In this document: piece after piece, positions 38,118 through 47,135 of the stretch
How the letters are laid out: every line of letters begins with the position of its first letter
Position numbering within the stretch: position 1 is the stretch's first letter
Assembly (NCBI GenBank): GCA_002420005.1
Contig: DIHE01000169.1
Span: 1 to 57,497 of the forward strand
DNA from: Holophagales bacterium UBA5704
GTDB lineage: Bacteria; Acidobacteriota; Thermoanaerobaculia; Multivoradales; UBA5704
Direction of reading: 5' to 3'
DNA: 57,497 nt
Made by a program: the position numbers and the translations under genes
Notes under the pieces: generated by a model
The model's input: the letters and a program-made list of their open reading frames with translations, nothing else
Databases searched by the model: none
What the model was told of the DNA's origin: nothing

Positions 38118-38840
38118 TTGAGCTTCCCGGGATTCTGGATCCGCCACGCGCTCCTCCCTCTGCTGACGTTCGCCGTCCTGGCGATCCTGATCGAGGGGAC
38201 CGGGCTCGACCTGCGCCTTTCCGATGCGTGGTATGACGCCGCGGTGAAGGCGTTCCCGTACCGGCATGCCTGGTGGGCGGATGATCTGCTCCACGACCGC
38301 GGGCGCGACCTGGTCGGCCTTGTCGTGCTGGCCGCTCTCGTGATCTGGGGGGCGGCGGGGCGCGGGGCTCGCTGGGCGCTTCTCGATCGCTGGCGGCCCT
38401 GGCGGCGGCGGGCGCTCTACCTCGCCCTCACCGTTCTTCTCTCGGCCGGGGCGGCCGGCGTAGGCAAAGCCTTCAGCGACCGCCATTGCCCGTGGGACGT
38501 GGACCGGTACAACGGGCATGCTCCCTACGCGCCGCTCTTCACCTCGCTGCCGCAGGAGGTCGAGCCGGGGCATTGCTTCCCGTCCTCGCATGCGGCGACC
38601 GGATTCGGTCTTCTGGGGCTCTACTTCGTGTTTCTCGACCGCAGCCGGCGTGCCGCCTGGGTCGGTCTCGGCATCGGCCTGGGGGTCGGTGGTCTTTTCA
38701 GCTTCGCCCAGCTCGTGCGGGGAGCGCACTTCCTTTCCCACGACCTGTGGTCCGCGGCGCTCTGCTGGGCGATCGCGCTCGCCCTCTACAAGGGAGCGTT
38801 TCGCGGCGACCTCTCGGACGCGGACCCCCGATTGGTTTAA
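38118..38840 (+). CDS. PAP2-family membrane phosphatase
   Basis: The 240-residue protein has about six helices and the PAP2 catalytic motifs: KAFSDRHCPWD, CFPSSHAATGF and AQLVRGAHFLSHDLWSA. The His of SSH and the His of GAHF are the nucleophile/acid pair; the usual Arg of the third motif is Gln in this subgroup (AQLVRGAH). It should remove phosphate from a lipid such as undecaprenyl pyrophosphate, phosphatidate or lipid A. The start is TTG 38118, chosen by homology length; TAGGAT at 38103-38108 may be its -10. Confidence 0.85.
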   Translation: MSFPGFWIRHALLPLLTFAVLAILIEGTGLDLRLSDAWYDAAVKAFPYRHAWWADDLLHDRGRDLVGLVVLAALVIWGAAGRGARWALLDRWRPWRRRALYLALTVLLSAGAAGVGKAFSDRHCPWDVDRYNGHAPYAPLFTSLPQEVEPGHCFPSSHAATGFGLLGLYFVFLDRSRRAAWVGLGIGLGVGGLFSFAQLVRGAHFLSHDLWSAALCWAIALALYKGAFRGDLSDADPRLV

Positions 38841-38871
38841 ACTTCTGCATGCGCCGACCTTCGCGTGGAGC

Positions 38872-39873
38872 ATGATGAACGTCCAGACCCGGGTCCTTCG
38901 CCGATCTCTGCTCTTCACCGCCGGGTGCCTCCTGGCGGTGGCCCTGCGGGCGCAGGAGGTGCCGGCCGGCGCTCCCGTTCCGTCCAAGACCACAGCGCTC
39001 TCCCTGTTCGGCGAGCCGCTCACCGCGATCCCGATGTCCGCCACCGCCCAGCAGGAGCGCGAGGAGCGGTATCGTGTGGCGAAGGCCGCCGCGGAAGCAC
39101 GCCCGGACGACGTCGAGGCGCAGGTCTGGTGGGGCCGGCGCGCCGCCTGGCTCGGCCGGTTCCAGGAGGCCGTCGACGTCTTCAGTCGTGCCCTGGTCCG
39201 GTTCCCCGGCGATCCCCGCCTGTTGCGCCACCGCGGGCATCGCTACATCACGTTGCGGCGGTTCGACCTCGCGGTCGGCGACCTGAAGGAGGCTGCGCGG
39301 CGCGCCTCCGGAGGCTCCGACGTGGCGGAGGAAGGGGAGGGTTCTGCGAAGGTCCCCACCGACACGCTGCGCTCGAATATCTGGTATCACCTGGGGATCG
39401 CCCACTATCTCGCGGGAGACTTCGAGGCCGCCCTCCATGCCGAGCGAGAGTGCCTGCGCCTGCCGTACACCCCGGATCGCGAGGCCGGTGTCCGCTTCTG
39501 GTCGTACCTGGCGCTGCGCCGCCTCGGCCGTTTGGAGGAGGCGCGGCGGGAGCTTTCACCGATCCGCCCCAACATGGCGGTGGTCGAGAATCGCGCCTAT
39601 CTCCTGCTGATGATGATGTACAAAGGGGAGCTGTCCCCCGACTCGCTCCTCGCTCCCGGAGTCGCCGGAAACGATCCGCTCGATCCCGTCATCCTGCGCT
39701 ATGGTGTCGGTGCCTGGTATCTCGTGGAAGGCCGGCGGGCCGAGGCGGTGCAGCTCGATCGCGAGGTGCTCACTTTCGGCCAGTGGCATTCCTTTGCCCA
39801 CATCGCCGCCGAAGCGGATCTGCAGCGTCTGGGGGAGACGCCTCCCTCCCGCTCCCCGGCTCCCGGAGCCTGA
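38872..39873 (+). CDS. Exported TPR-type protein
   Basis: The 333-residue protein has a signal peptide (SLLFTAGCLLAVALRAQ) and TPR-like helical hairpins: VEAQVWWGRRAAWLGRFQEAVDVF, PRLLRHRGHRYITLRRFDLAV, SNIWYHLGIAHYLAGDFEAAL and FWSYLALRRLGRLEEARREL. It probably scaffolds a periplasmic or outer-membrane complex. ATGATG at 38872 gives two adjacent starts. It follows the PAP2 gene by 31 bases on the same strand and may be co-transcribed. Confidence 0.82.
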   Translation: MMNVQTRVLRRSLLFTAGCLLAVALRAQEVPAGAPVPSKTTALSLFGEPLTAIPMSATAQQEREERYRVAKAAAEARPDDVEAQVWWGRRAAWLGRFQEAVDVFSRALVRFPGDPRLLRHRGHRYITLRRFDLAVGDLKEAARRASGGSDVAEEGEGSAKVPTDTLRSNIWYHLGIAHYLAGDFEAALHAERECLRLPYTPDREAGVRFWSYLALRRLGRLEEARRELSPIRPNMAVVENRAYLLLMMMYKGELSPDSLLAPGVAGNDPLDPVILRYGVGAWYLVEGRRAEAVQLDREVLTFGQWHSFAHIAAEADLQRLGETPPSRSPAPGA

Positions 39874-39896
39874 TCCTTCCCTTCAATCTTCAACCT

Positions 39897-41942
39897 TCAA
39901 CCCGAGGCGGCGATGCGCCGGGGCTCGGGGGCTCCCGGAGTCTGGCGCAGGATCAGCTCGCGGCATTCGGGGCCGGGCATGGGCCGGCTGAACAGGAAGC
40001 CCTGCACCTCGTCGCATCCCTGTTCGCGCAGGATCAGCCACTGCGCCTCCTCTTCCACCCCTTCGCCGACGACCTGGATGTCCAGGCTGTGTGCCAGGGC
40101 GATCATCGCCGCGGGGATCTCGGCGCGGACGTCCCCGATGTTGAGCGAGCGGACGAAGGACTCGTCGATCTTCAGCGTGTCGATGGGGAAGGTGCGCAGG
40201 TAGGAGAGGGAGGAATAACCGGTACCGAAGTCGTCGATGGCGATCCGCACACCGAGGTCCTTGAGAGCCCGCAGCACGGTCAGGCTCACCTCGGCGTTCT
40301 GCATGGCGAGCGTCTCGGTGATCTCCAGCTCCAGCAGGGGAGCGGGGAGGCCGGTCTCCTCCAACACGCCCTGCACCCGCTGGATCAGGTCCGGCTGCTG
40401 GAACGGGCGGGCCGAAAGGTTGACCGTCACCCGCACCTGTGCCCCTTGCACCCACCACGAGCAGATCTCGCGGCAGGCGGTGCGCAAGGCCCAGAAGTCG
40501 ATGGAATTGATCAAGCCGGATTGCTCGGCGATCCAGAGAAACTCGCTGGGTCCCATGAGGCCGCGCACCGGATGCTGCCACCGCAGCAGCGCCTCGACGG
40601 CCTGGATGCGGCCGGTGTGGCTGTCGAGGATCGGCTGGTAGAAGAGGAGCAGCTCGTCGTGGGCCAGGGCGCGGCGCAGGTCGTTTTCGATCGACAACCG
40701 TTCGAGCGCGTCGGCGTCCATGGTCGGCGCGTAGATCTGATATCCGTCGCGCCCCAGCTGCTTGGCCTGGTACATGGCGACGTCGGCTTTCTTGACGAGC
40801 TCCTCCGGCTCCTGCCCGTCGCGCGGGAAGCGGCTGAGGCCGATGCTGCCGGTGACCACGATCTCGCGGTCCTGGAGCAGCAGGGGTTGACGGATGCGGT
40901 CCAGGAGCTTCTCCGCCACCCGCGCGGCGTCCGGCTCGGTGGAGATCTCGGGAAGCAGGACGGTGAACTCGTCGCCTCCCAGGCGGGCGATGGTGTCACC
41001 CTGGCGCAGGCAGGCGCGCAGGCGGTCGGCGATGGTGCGCAGCAGCTCGTCGCCCGTCGCATGGCCGAGCGAGTCGTTGATCGTCTTGAACCGGTCGAGA
41101 TCGAGGAAGAGCACCGCGACCTGGCGCCCCTCGCGGGCGGCGAGGGCCACGGCGAGGCGCAGGTGGTCGAGAAACAGGTTGCGGTTGGGAAGACCGGTCA
41201 GCGCGTCGTGGTAGGCGAGGTGCTCGATCTGCTCCGAGGCCGCAAGAAGCTGCTTGCGCTCTTCCTCGAGCAGGCGGATGACCATCCCGAGGCCCATGGC
41301 GGTTTGCAGCAGCAGATCGGTCAGGGCCATGGTGGGAAGATGGGGAAAGGTCCGTCCGGTGGTGACCACCAGGCACGAGGTCACCGCATAGTGGAGTGAT
41401 TCCACGCTGAGCAGGAGAAACGAGGTCCCGAGAACGCGGCGGCCCACCCCCCAGGGCCGGCTGCGCCGGAAGACCAGGCCGGTGGCCAGCAGGAAGGAGG
41501 CCGCGGCGACCGAGCTGAAGAGACCCAGGCGCAGATGCGCCTGGCGCATCGCGGGAAGCGCGGCGGTCGCGAGGACGAGCGCCGCGGCGAAGCCGGTGAC
41601 GAAGAGCAACCCGCGGCGCACCTTGCGCGGCGACAGCGTCCGTCCGGTGGCCACTTCCCAGGTCCCCAGGAGGACGAGGCCGAGGTGGCTGAGCCCACCC
41701 GCGAGGGACAGCGTGGACGCCGGGATCCGGGCGAGGGCCGCCCCCTCCAGCCGCACGTCCAGGGCGAGCGACAGGCCCTGGCCGGCGAGATAGAGACAGA
41801 GCCCCCACCAGCTCCAGGCCCAGTGGCGCAGAAAGTCGCGGCGGTAGTGGCGATGGAAGGCTTCGAGGACCGCCGCCAGCAAAACGGCGCCGGCGATCTG
41901 GGCCAGGAAACCGTACACCACCAGAGGCAGGTTGGAGGCCAT
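39897..41942 (-). CDS. Membrane GGDEF-EAL cyclic-di-GMP protein
   Basis: The 681-residue protein has about seven N-terminal helices (roughly residues 1-210), a short coiled linker (EEERKQLLAASEQIEHLA), a diguanylate cyclase domain with an intact ARLGGDEF active site, and a phosphodiesterase domain with VEALLRW (EAL) and later IDDFGTGYSSL and EGVEEEAQ motifs. Both active sites look complete, so it could make or break c-di-GMP depending on signal. The 7-helix input resembles membrane sensor modules. It is divergent from the metalloprotease gene. Confidence 0.93.
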   Translation of the reverse strand: MASNLPLVVYGFLAQIAGAVLLAAVLEAFHRHYRRDFLRHWAWSWWGLCLYLAGQGLSLALDVRLEGAALARIPASTLSLAGGLSHLGLVLLGTWEVATGRTLSPRKVRRGLLFVTGFAAALVLATAALPAMRQAHLRLGLFSSVAAASFLLATGLVFRRSRPWGVGRRVLGTSFLLLSVESLHYAVTSCLVVTTGRTFPHLPTMALTDLLLQTAMGLGMVIRLLEEERKQLLAASEQIEHLAYHDALTGLPNRNLFLDHLRLAVALAAREGRQVAVLFLDLDRFKTINDSLGHATGDELLRTIADRLRACLRQGDTIARLGGDEFTVLLPEISTEPDAARVAEKLLDRIRQPLLLQDREIVVTGSIGLSRFPRDGQEPEELVKKADVAMYQAKQLGRDGYQIYAPTMDADALERLSIENDLRRALAHDELLLFYQPILDSHTGRIQAVEALLRWQHPVRGLMGPSEFLWIAEQSGLINSIDFWALRTACREICSWWVQGAQVRVTVNLSARPFQQPDLIQRVQGVLEETGLPAPLLELEITETLAMQNAEVSLTVLRALKDLGVRIAIDDFGTGYSSLSYLRTFPIDTLKIDESFVRSLNIGDVRAEIPAAMIALAHSLDIQVVGEGVEEEAQWLILREQGCDEVQGFLFSRPMPGPECRELILRQTPGAPEPRRIAASG

Positions 41943-42110
41943 TTGCCCACGTAGAATAGCAGCTTCAGGGGATCTTGGCAGGCGGAAGTGGAAACCTGTA
42001 CCGATTTTTCAGACTTTCCCCGTCACGGGCCGGCTCGCCGGCCCTCCTCTGCGGTCTGGGCCGGCGTTCCGGATGGTAGACTGGCGCGATTCGACAGACT
42101 TCGGAAACCC

Positions 42111-44663
42111 ATGGAATCACCACAGCGCATCCTGCCACCCCTCGCCTCCACCGTTCTCGGCCTTTGCCTTGCCTTCACCTCCATGGCCTCCGCCGCTCCA
42201 ATCCCGGCAAAAGCTCCCGACGGGATCGCCGCCCGCACCTCCGGGATGATCGAGAAGCGGGGGCTCCTGACCTTTCATCTCGATGTGAAAGCCGGCAAGG
42301 TCTGGCTGGAGGTTCCTCCGGCCGGCGGCGCCGGAGGGGAGGTGGGGACCTATCTTTATGTCGAGTCGATCCTGACCGGGCTCGGCTCGAACCCGGTGGG
42401 CCTCGACCGGGGGCAGCTCGGGGACACCCGGGTGGTCACCCTGCGCCGGGTCGGCGGGCGGCTTTTCGTCGAGCAGCAGAACCTCCGCTTCCGTGCCCTG
42501 TCTGACGATCCGGACGAGAGGCGTGCGGTGCGCGAGTCGTTCGCCACCTCCATCCTCTGGGGTGGCGAGATCGCCGCCACCGACCCGGACGGCCGCTCCC
42601 TGGTCGACGTCACCGGCTTCCTGGTGCGCGACGCCCACGACATCGTGGTGCGGATGCGTCTGGCCGGCCAGGGAAGCTGGACGCTCGATCCGAGCCGCAG
42701 CGCTCCGGACCTGGAGAACTGCCTGGCTTTTCCGGACAACGTGGAGCTGGAGGCGGTCCTGACCTACCAGTCGGGTGACGCCGGCGAGCTGGTGCGCCAG
42801 ACGGCTCCGACCCCCGGCTCCGTGACGTTCGTGCAGCATCATTCCTTCATCCGTCTGCCCGATTCGGGGTACCGGTCGCGGGCGTTCGATCCGCGGGCCG
42901 GCTCCTACGCGGTGGAGTTCGCCAACTATGCCGCACCGCTCTCCGCACCGATCGAGACCCGCTGGATCTCGCGCCACCGGCTGGAGAAGGGCGACCCCGC
43001 CGCGGCGCGCTCGCGGGTGAAAGAGCCGATCGTCTACTACGTCGACTCCGGAGCCCCCGAGCCGGTGCGGAGCGCCTTGATCGAGGGAGCGGGCTGGTGG
43101 AAGGACGCCTTCGAGAAGGCCGGCTTCCTCGACGCCTTCCGGGTCGAGGTGCTGCCCCCCGGGGTGCACCCGCTCGACGTGCGCTACAACGTGATCCAGT
43201 GGGTGCACCGGTCGACCCGCGGCTGGTCGTACGGCGGCGGCATCACCGATCCGCGCACCGGCGAGATCCTGAAGGGGCACGTCACCCTGGGCTCGCTGCG
43301 CGTCCGGCAGGACCGCCTGATCTTCGAAGGGCTGGCCGGCACGGACAAGACCGGGAGCGGGGCGCCGGACGATCCGGTGGAGTTGTCGCTCGCCCGCATC
43401 CGCCAGCTGGCCGCCCACGAGGTGGGGCACAGCCTCGGCCTCTCGCACAACTTCGCCGCCAGCACCTATGGCGGGCGCGCTTCGGTGATGGACTATCCGG
43501 CGCCGCTGATCCACATCACGCCGGACGGCCGGCTCGATTTCTCGGACGCCTACGGGGTGGGGGTGGGGATCTGGGACGACTGGGCGATCCGGTATGCCTA
43601 TGCCGAGCCTCCGCCGGGTGGCGACGAGGGAGCCCTTCTCCGGGGTCTGCTCGACGAGGCGGCGGCGCGCGACCTGCTGTTCCTCACCGACGAAGACGCC
43701 CGTGGGCCGGAGACGGCCCACCCCAAGGCGGTGCTGTGGGACAACGGCCCCGATCCGGTCGCCGGTCTGCGCCAGGCCTTGGAGATCCGGCGCATCGCGC
43801 TGGCCCGGTTCGGGGAGCACAACCTTGCTCCGGGCCGGCCGCTCGCCCTGCTGCAGGAGGTGCTGGTCCCGGTCTATTTCCATCACCGCTACCAGCTCGA
43901 AGGCGCTCTCAAAATGGTCGGTGGAGTGGACTATGCCTATGCGGTGCGCGGCGACGGGCAGGGCGGCCAGAGGCCGGTGGATGCGGCGCGCCAGCGCGAG
44001 GCGCTCGCCACCATCCTCGAGGTCCTGAAGCCGGAGAGGCTCGACCTGCCGGAGTCGATCCTGGCCTTGCTGCTGCCGCGGCCGGCCGAGCACAAGCCGC
44101 ATCAGGAGATGTTCAAAGGGGACACCGCGCCCGTCTTCGACCCGCTGGCCGCCGCGGCGGCGATGGCCGACATGGCGGTCGACGGCCTCCTGATTCCGGA
44201 GCGGGCGGCCCGTCTGGTCGATCTGCACCGCCGCGATCCGCAGCTCCCGGGCCTGGAAGAGGCGCTCGATGCGCTCGTCGAGGCGTCGTTCGGCGGCTCG
44301 GTGCCCAACGATCCGCGCCGCGCCGAGCTGCGGCGGGTGGTGCAGTGGGTCACCGTGCGCCGGATGATCGAGCTGTCCGGAGATCCGAAGGCCTCGGCGA
44401 TGGTCCGGGTGCGGGTCGACGCGGCCTTGCGTGCGCTCGGCGAACGGCTGGAGCCTGGGGCGCGCACCGGCGCCGGACCCGAGGCGGTGCAGAAAACCTG
44501 GCTCGCGGGCGAGATCCGGCGGTACCTGAAGCGTCCGGAGGGCGAGACCGCCAAGCGCCTGTTGCCGCCGCCGCCGCCGCCGGGGCAGCCGATCGGCAGC
44601 GGCCCCGAGGACCTCCGGCATCGGGCGACCGCGGAAGGATGGAGCGGATGCTCTCTCGACTGA
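42111..44663 (+). CDS. Secreted zinc metalloprotease (DUF5117/DUF4953-type)
   Basis: The 850-residue protein has a signal peptide (TVLGLCLAFTSMASAAP), an N-terminal beta-rich region (DUF5117/5118-like) and a met-zincin catalytic domain with HEVGHSLGLSHN at residues 436-447 (H436, E437, H440, H446) and the downstream SVMDYP Met-turn. It would act outside the inner membrane. ATG 42111 is used because the signal peptide follows directly. TAGACT at 42077-42082 may be its -10. The 3' end overlaps the glutaminyl cyclase gene by 25 bases, so the two are coupled. Confidence 0.87.
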   Translation: MESPQRILPPLASTVLGLCLAFTSMASAAPIPAKAPDGIAARTSGMIEKRGLLTFHLDVKAGKVWLEVPPAGGAGGEVGTYLYVESILTGLGSNPVGLDRGQLGDTRVVTLRRVGGRLFVEQQNLRFRALSDDPDERRAVRESFATSILWGGEIAATDPDGRSLVDVTGFLVRDAHDIVVRMRLAGQGSWTLDPSRSAPDLENCLAFPDNVELEAVLTYQSGDAGELVRQTAPTPGSVTFVQHHSFIRLPDSGYRSRAFDPRAGSYAVEFANYAAPLSAPIETRWISRHRLEKGDPAAARSRVKEPIVYYVDSGAPEPVRSALIEGAGWWKDAFEKAGFLDAFRVEVLPPGVHPLDVRYNVIQWVHRSTRGWSYGGGITDPRTGEILKGHVTLGSLRVRQDRLIFEGLAGTDKTGSGAPDDPVELSLARIRQLAAHEVGHSLGLSHNFAASTYGGRASVMDYPAPLIHITPDGRLDFSDAYGVGVGIWDDWAIRYAYAEPPPGGDEGALLRGLLDEAAARDLLFLTDEDARGPETAHPKAVLWDNGPDPVAGLRQALEIRRIALARFGEHNLAPGRPLALLQEVLVPVYFHHRYQLEGALKMVGGVDYAYAVRGDGQGGQRPVDAARQREALATILEVLKPERLDLPESILALLLPRPAEHKPHQEMFKGDTAPVFDPLAAAAAMADMAVDGLLIPERAARLVDLHRRDPQLPGLEEALDALVEASFGGSVPNDPRRAELRRVVQWVTVRRMIELSGDPKASAMVRVRVDAALRALGERLEPGARTGAGPEAVQKTWLAGEIRRYLKRPEGETAKRLLPPPPPPGQPIGSGPEDLRHRATAEGWSGCSLD

Positions 44664-45499
44664 TCGGCCCGGGACTTCTCCTCCTGCTCGCCGCCGCCGC
44701 GTGCCGCGACGGCAGATTGCCGGTGGCTTCGGAAGCGGCCTCTGCACCGGCTCTCCCGGCGCAGCCCCCCCCGCAGACGACCGCTCCCTGGAAGCCCGCG
44801 GAGCGCCTTGGGTTGACGGTGCTGGCGACCGTGCCGCACGATCCCGAGGCCTATACCCAGGGCCTCGTATGGAGCGGCGGCTCCCTCTATGAAAGTGCCG
44901 GTCAATACGGGCGGTCGAGCCTGCGGCAGGTCGATCCGACGACCGGAAAGGTCCTGCGGGCGGTGGCGGTGGAGCCGCGGTACTTTGCCGAGGGTCTGGC
45001 GCAGGTGGGCGACCGCCTGATCCAGCTCACCTGGCAGGAAGGAGTCGCCCTGACCTGGCGCGCCGCCACCTTGGAGCGCACCGGCGAGATCCCCTACAGC
45101 GGTGAAGGTTGGGGGCTGTGCTCCGATGGTGCGCGTCTGGTGATGAGCGACGGCTCGAACCGCCTGACCTTCCGCGATCCGTCGACGCTCGCCACCACCG
45201 GCGGCGTGGACGTCTCCCTGGACGGCCGGCCCCTGATGCAGCTCAACGAGCTGGAGTGCGTGGAAGGGGCGGTCTGGGCCAACGTCTGGCAGACCGATCA
45301 GATCGTGCGGATCGACCCGGCCACCGGCCGCGTCACCGCCGTGGTCGACGCGGCGGGCCTCCTCACCCCCGAGGAGGCTGCTCGTGCCGAGGTGCTCAAC
45401 GGGATCGCCTGGAAGCCCGAGACAAAGTCCTTCCTGCTCACCGGGAAGTACTGGCCGAAGATGTTCGAGGTGCGGTTCGAGCCCGCCGCAGGCGGATAG
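44639..45499 (+). CDS. Glutaminyl-peptide cyclotransferase, plant/bacterial type
   Basis: The 286-residue protein is a five-bladed beta-propeller glutaminyl cyclase (Glu_cyclase_2), which converts N-terminal Gln of peptides to pyroglutamate. Signatures are HDPEAYTQGLVW, LYESAGQYGRSSLRQV, YFAEGLAQVGDRLIQLTW, LNELECVEGAVWANVWQTD and LNGIAW. A lipoprotein-type signal (LLLLAAAACRD) suggests a periplasmic lipoprotein. The start ATG 44639 has an alternative at 44648. The overlap with the metalloprotease gene suggests the two act together on exported proteins. Confidence 0.9.
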   Translation: MERMLSRLIGPGLLLLLAAAACRDGRLPVASEAASAPALPAQPPPQTTAPWKPAERLGLTVLATVPHDPEAYTQGLVWSGGSLYESAGQYGRSSLRQVDPTTGKVLRAVAVEPRYFAEGLAQVGDRLIQLTWQEGVALTWRAATLERTGEIPYSGEGWGLCSDGARLVMSDGSNRLTFRDPSTLATTGGVDVSLDGRPLMQLNELECVEGAVWANVWQTDQIVRIDPATGRVTAVVDAAGLLTPEEAARAEVLNGIAWKPETKSFLLTGKYWPKMFEVRFEPAAGG

Positions 45500-45538
45500 A
45501 ATGGGAGCGCAGGTGGCTTCAACCGATGGGAGAAACCG

Positions 45539-46567
45539 ATGAGTGAGAAGAACTGGTTCGTCGCGGTGGGAGGGCAGCAGCAGGGACCCTTCAGCCGAGA
45601 AGAGATCGCGGCCGGCATCCAGGCCGGCCGGTACGGGCGTGATGCGTACGTGTTCGGGCCGGGGATGGCCAACTGGTTGCCGGTGCAGAGCGATCCGGGC
45701 TTCGCCGCCGCCTTCGGGGGTGGCGCCGTCGCCGCGCCGCCGCAAGCGCCGGCGGCCCGCGCGCAGGCGCACGAGATCGATTACGAGCTGTTCGGCGAGG
45801 ACATGCAGTACGTCGAGGTCACCCTCGATCCGGGCGAGGCCTGCATCGCCGAGGCGGGCGCCTTCATGTACATGGACCCGGGCATTCAGATGGAGACCAT
45901 CTTCGGCGACGGCTCCGGACAGGACCAGGGAAGCGGTTTCATGGGCAAGCTTCTCTCCGCCGGGAAGCGCATCGTCACCGGCGAGTCGCTGTTCATGACC
46001 GTCTTCGGCAACGCCGGAGCGACGCGCCAGAAGGTGGCCTTCGCTGCGCCCTATCCAGGCAAGATCGTGCCCGTGGACCTGAAGCAGCACGGCGGCCAGG
46101 TGCTGTGCGAGAAGGACGCCTTCCTCTGCGCGGCGCGCGGCATCTCGGTGGGCATCGCGTTCAACCGCAAGCTCGGGGCCGGTCTGTTCGGCGGCGAAGG
46201 GTTCATCCTGCAGAAGCTCGAAGGAGACGGCCTCGCCTTCCTGCACTCCGGGGGGACGATCCTGACCCGCCAGCTCGCTGCGGGGGAGACGTTGCGCGTC
46301 GACACCGGCTGCATCGTGGCCTTCGAGAGCACGGTGAGCTACGACATCCAGATGGTCAAGGGGGTCAAGTCCATCATCTTCGGTGGTGAAGGGCTGTTCT
46401 ATGCCACCCTGAGCGGCCCCGGGCGCATCTGGCTGCAGTCGCTGCCGTTCAGCCGTCTGGCGAAGAAGGTGTTCGCCGCACTGCCGCGGCCGACCGGCGG
46501 CGGCTCGGTGGGGGAGGGCTCGGTGCTCGGCGGCCTCGGTGGCCTGATCATGGGAGGCGACCGGTAG
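45539..46567 (+). CDS. GYF_2-AIM24 (TIGR00266) family protein
   Basis: The 342-residue protein begins with a GYF_2 domain (WFVAVGGQQQGPFSREEI ... MANWLPV, residues 5-50). It continues with an AIM24-like beta-helix domain typical of TIGR00266 proteins (MQYVEVTLDPGEACIAEAGAF, FMTVFGNAG, FILQKLEGDGLAFLHSGG, SIIFGGEGLFYATLSGPG). No signal peptide is seen. AIM24 proteins are of unknown biochemical role. TAGAAT at 45497-45502, overlapping the preceding stop codon, may be its -10. Confidence 0.88.
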   Translation: MSEKNWFVAVGGQQQGPFSREEIAAGIQAGRYGRDAYVFGPGMANWLPVQSDPGFAAAFGGGAVAAPPQAPAARAQAHEIDYELFGEDMQYVEVTLDPGEACIAEAGAFMYMDPGIQMETIFGDGSGQDQGSGFMGKLLSAGKRIVTGESLFMTVFGNAGATRQKVAFAAPYPGKIVPVDLKQHGGQVLCEKDAFLCAARGISVGIAFNRKLGAGLFGGEGFILQKLEGDGLAFLHSGGTILTRQLAAGETLRVDTGCIVAFESTVSYDIQMVKGVKSIIFGGEGLFYATLSGPGRIWLQSLPFSRLAKKVFAALPRPTGGGSVGEGSVLGGLGGLIMGGDR

Positions 46568-46583
46568 ACTGCCGGAAGTCGGA

Positions 46584-46605
46584 TGGGGTGAGCCGCCTCA
46601 CCCCA
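46584..46605. terminator. Bidirectional hairpin at convergent gene ends
   Basis: Nine-base perfect arms tggggtgag (46584-46592) and ctcacccca (46597-46605) enclose ccgc. It lies between the convergent AIM24 gene (stop 46567) and the small gene ending at 46598, and overlaps the last codons of the latter. No clear T-run. Confidence 0.5.
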
Positions 46606-46885
46606 CCGGCGCTTCGATCTTGAGCATGCGGCCCCAGGCGCCGCGCAGGCTTTCGGGGAGGTCGAGATCGGGGAAGATCTCGCGGACCTCGTCCCGGCTG
46701 ACGAAGATCCAGATGTCGTCCCACTGGGCATAGCGCAGGAGGTGGGAGATGACCCAGGCCCGCTGCTCCTGGGTTCCCTGGCGCAGAAGTTGGCGTGCCT
46801 CGGCGTCCGAGACCTTCTGATCCGGGAAGAAGTAGAGGGCGTCGGGCCGGTCCAGGCCGTCTCGGGTTCTGCTCGCACCAGACAT
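46598..46885 (-). CDS. Hypothetical protein, 95 aa
   Basis: The 95-residue soluble protein contains QRAWVISHLLRYAQWDDIW followed by VSRDEVREIFPDLDLPESL and ends in WGRMLKIEAPVG. I recall similar small proteins beside nucleotidyltransferase/AbiEii-like toxin genes, but no such partner is encoded here, so an antitoxin role is not claimed. ATG 46885 was chosen because the product then begins at the conserved-looking DALYFFPDQKVSDAEARQLL region; a longer frame to 46945 would run over the tRNA promoter. It is divergent from the tRNA gene. Confidence 0.65.
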   Translation of the reverse strand: MSGASRTRDGLDRPDALYFFPDQKVSDAEARQLLRQGTQEQRAWVISHLLRYAQWDDIWIFVSRDEVREIFPDLDLPESLRGAWGRMLKIEAPVG

Positions 46886-46910
46886 GCGGTGAGTATAGCA
46901 GTGCCCCCCC

Positions 46911-46939
46911 TTGACCCGGCGGCCCACCTCCGTTAGATT
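46911..46939 (+). promoter_or_regulatory. Promoter of tRNA-Gly
   Basis: TTGACC (46911-46916) and TAGATT (46934-46939) are separated by exactly 17 bases and end 24 bases before the tRNA, which fits a strong sigma-70-type promoter. Confidence 0.75.
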
Positions 46940-46963
46940 GCTCACGCTCGAACGAGAGAACGA

Positions 46964-47039
46964 GCGGGCATAACTCAGTTGGTAGAGTGCAAGCTTCCCA
47001 AGCTTGATGTCGCGGGTTCAAGTCCCGTTGCCCGCTCCA
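46964..47039 (+). tRNA. tRNA-Gly (anticodon CCC)
   Basis: A complete cloverleaf is readable: acceptor gcgggca pairs with tgcccgc, the D arm is actc...gagt, the anticodon stem is caagc/gcttg around ttcccaa, and the T arm is gcggg ttcaagt cccgt. The anticodon CCC reads GGG codons. The CCA end is encoded (47037-47039), with U as discriminator as in other glycine tRNAs. Confidence 0.95.
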
Positions 47040-47135
47040 AATGTCTTCCTGCTCTTCCGGCGGTACGGTGGGCTCACCGGCCGCCTTTACCATGTCAGGG
47101 CCGTGGATGCCCTCATTGACCGATCGAAGGAATCT

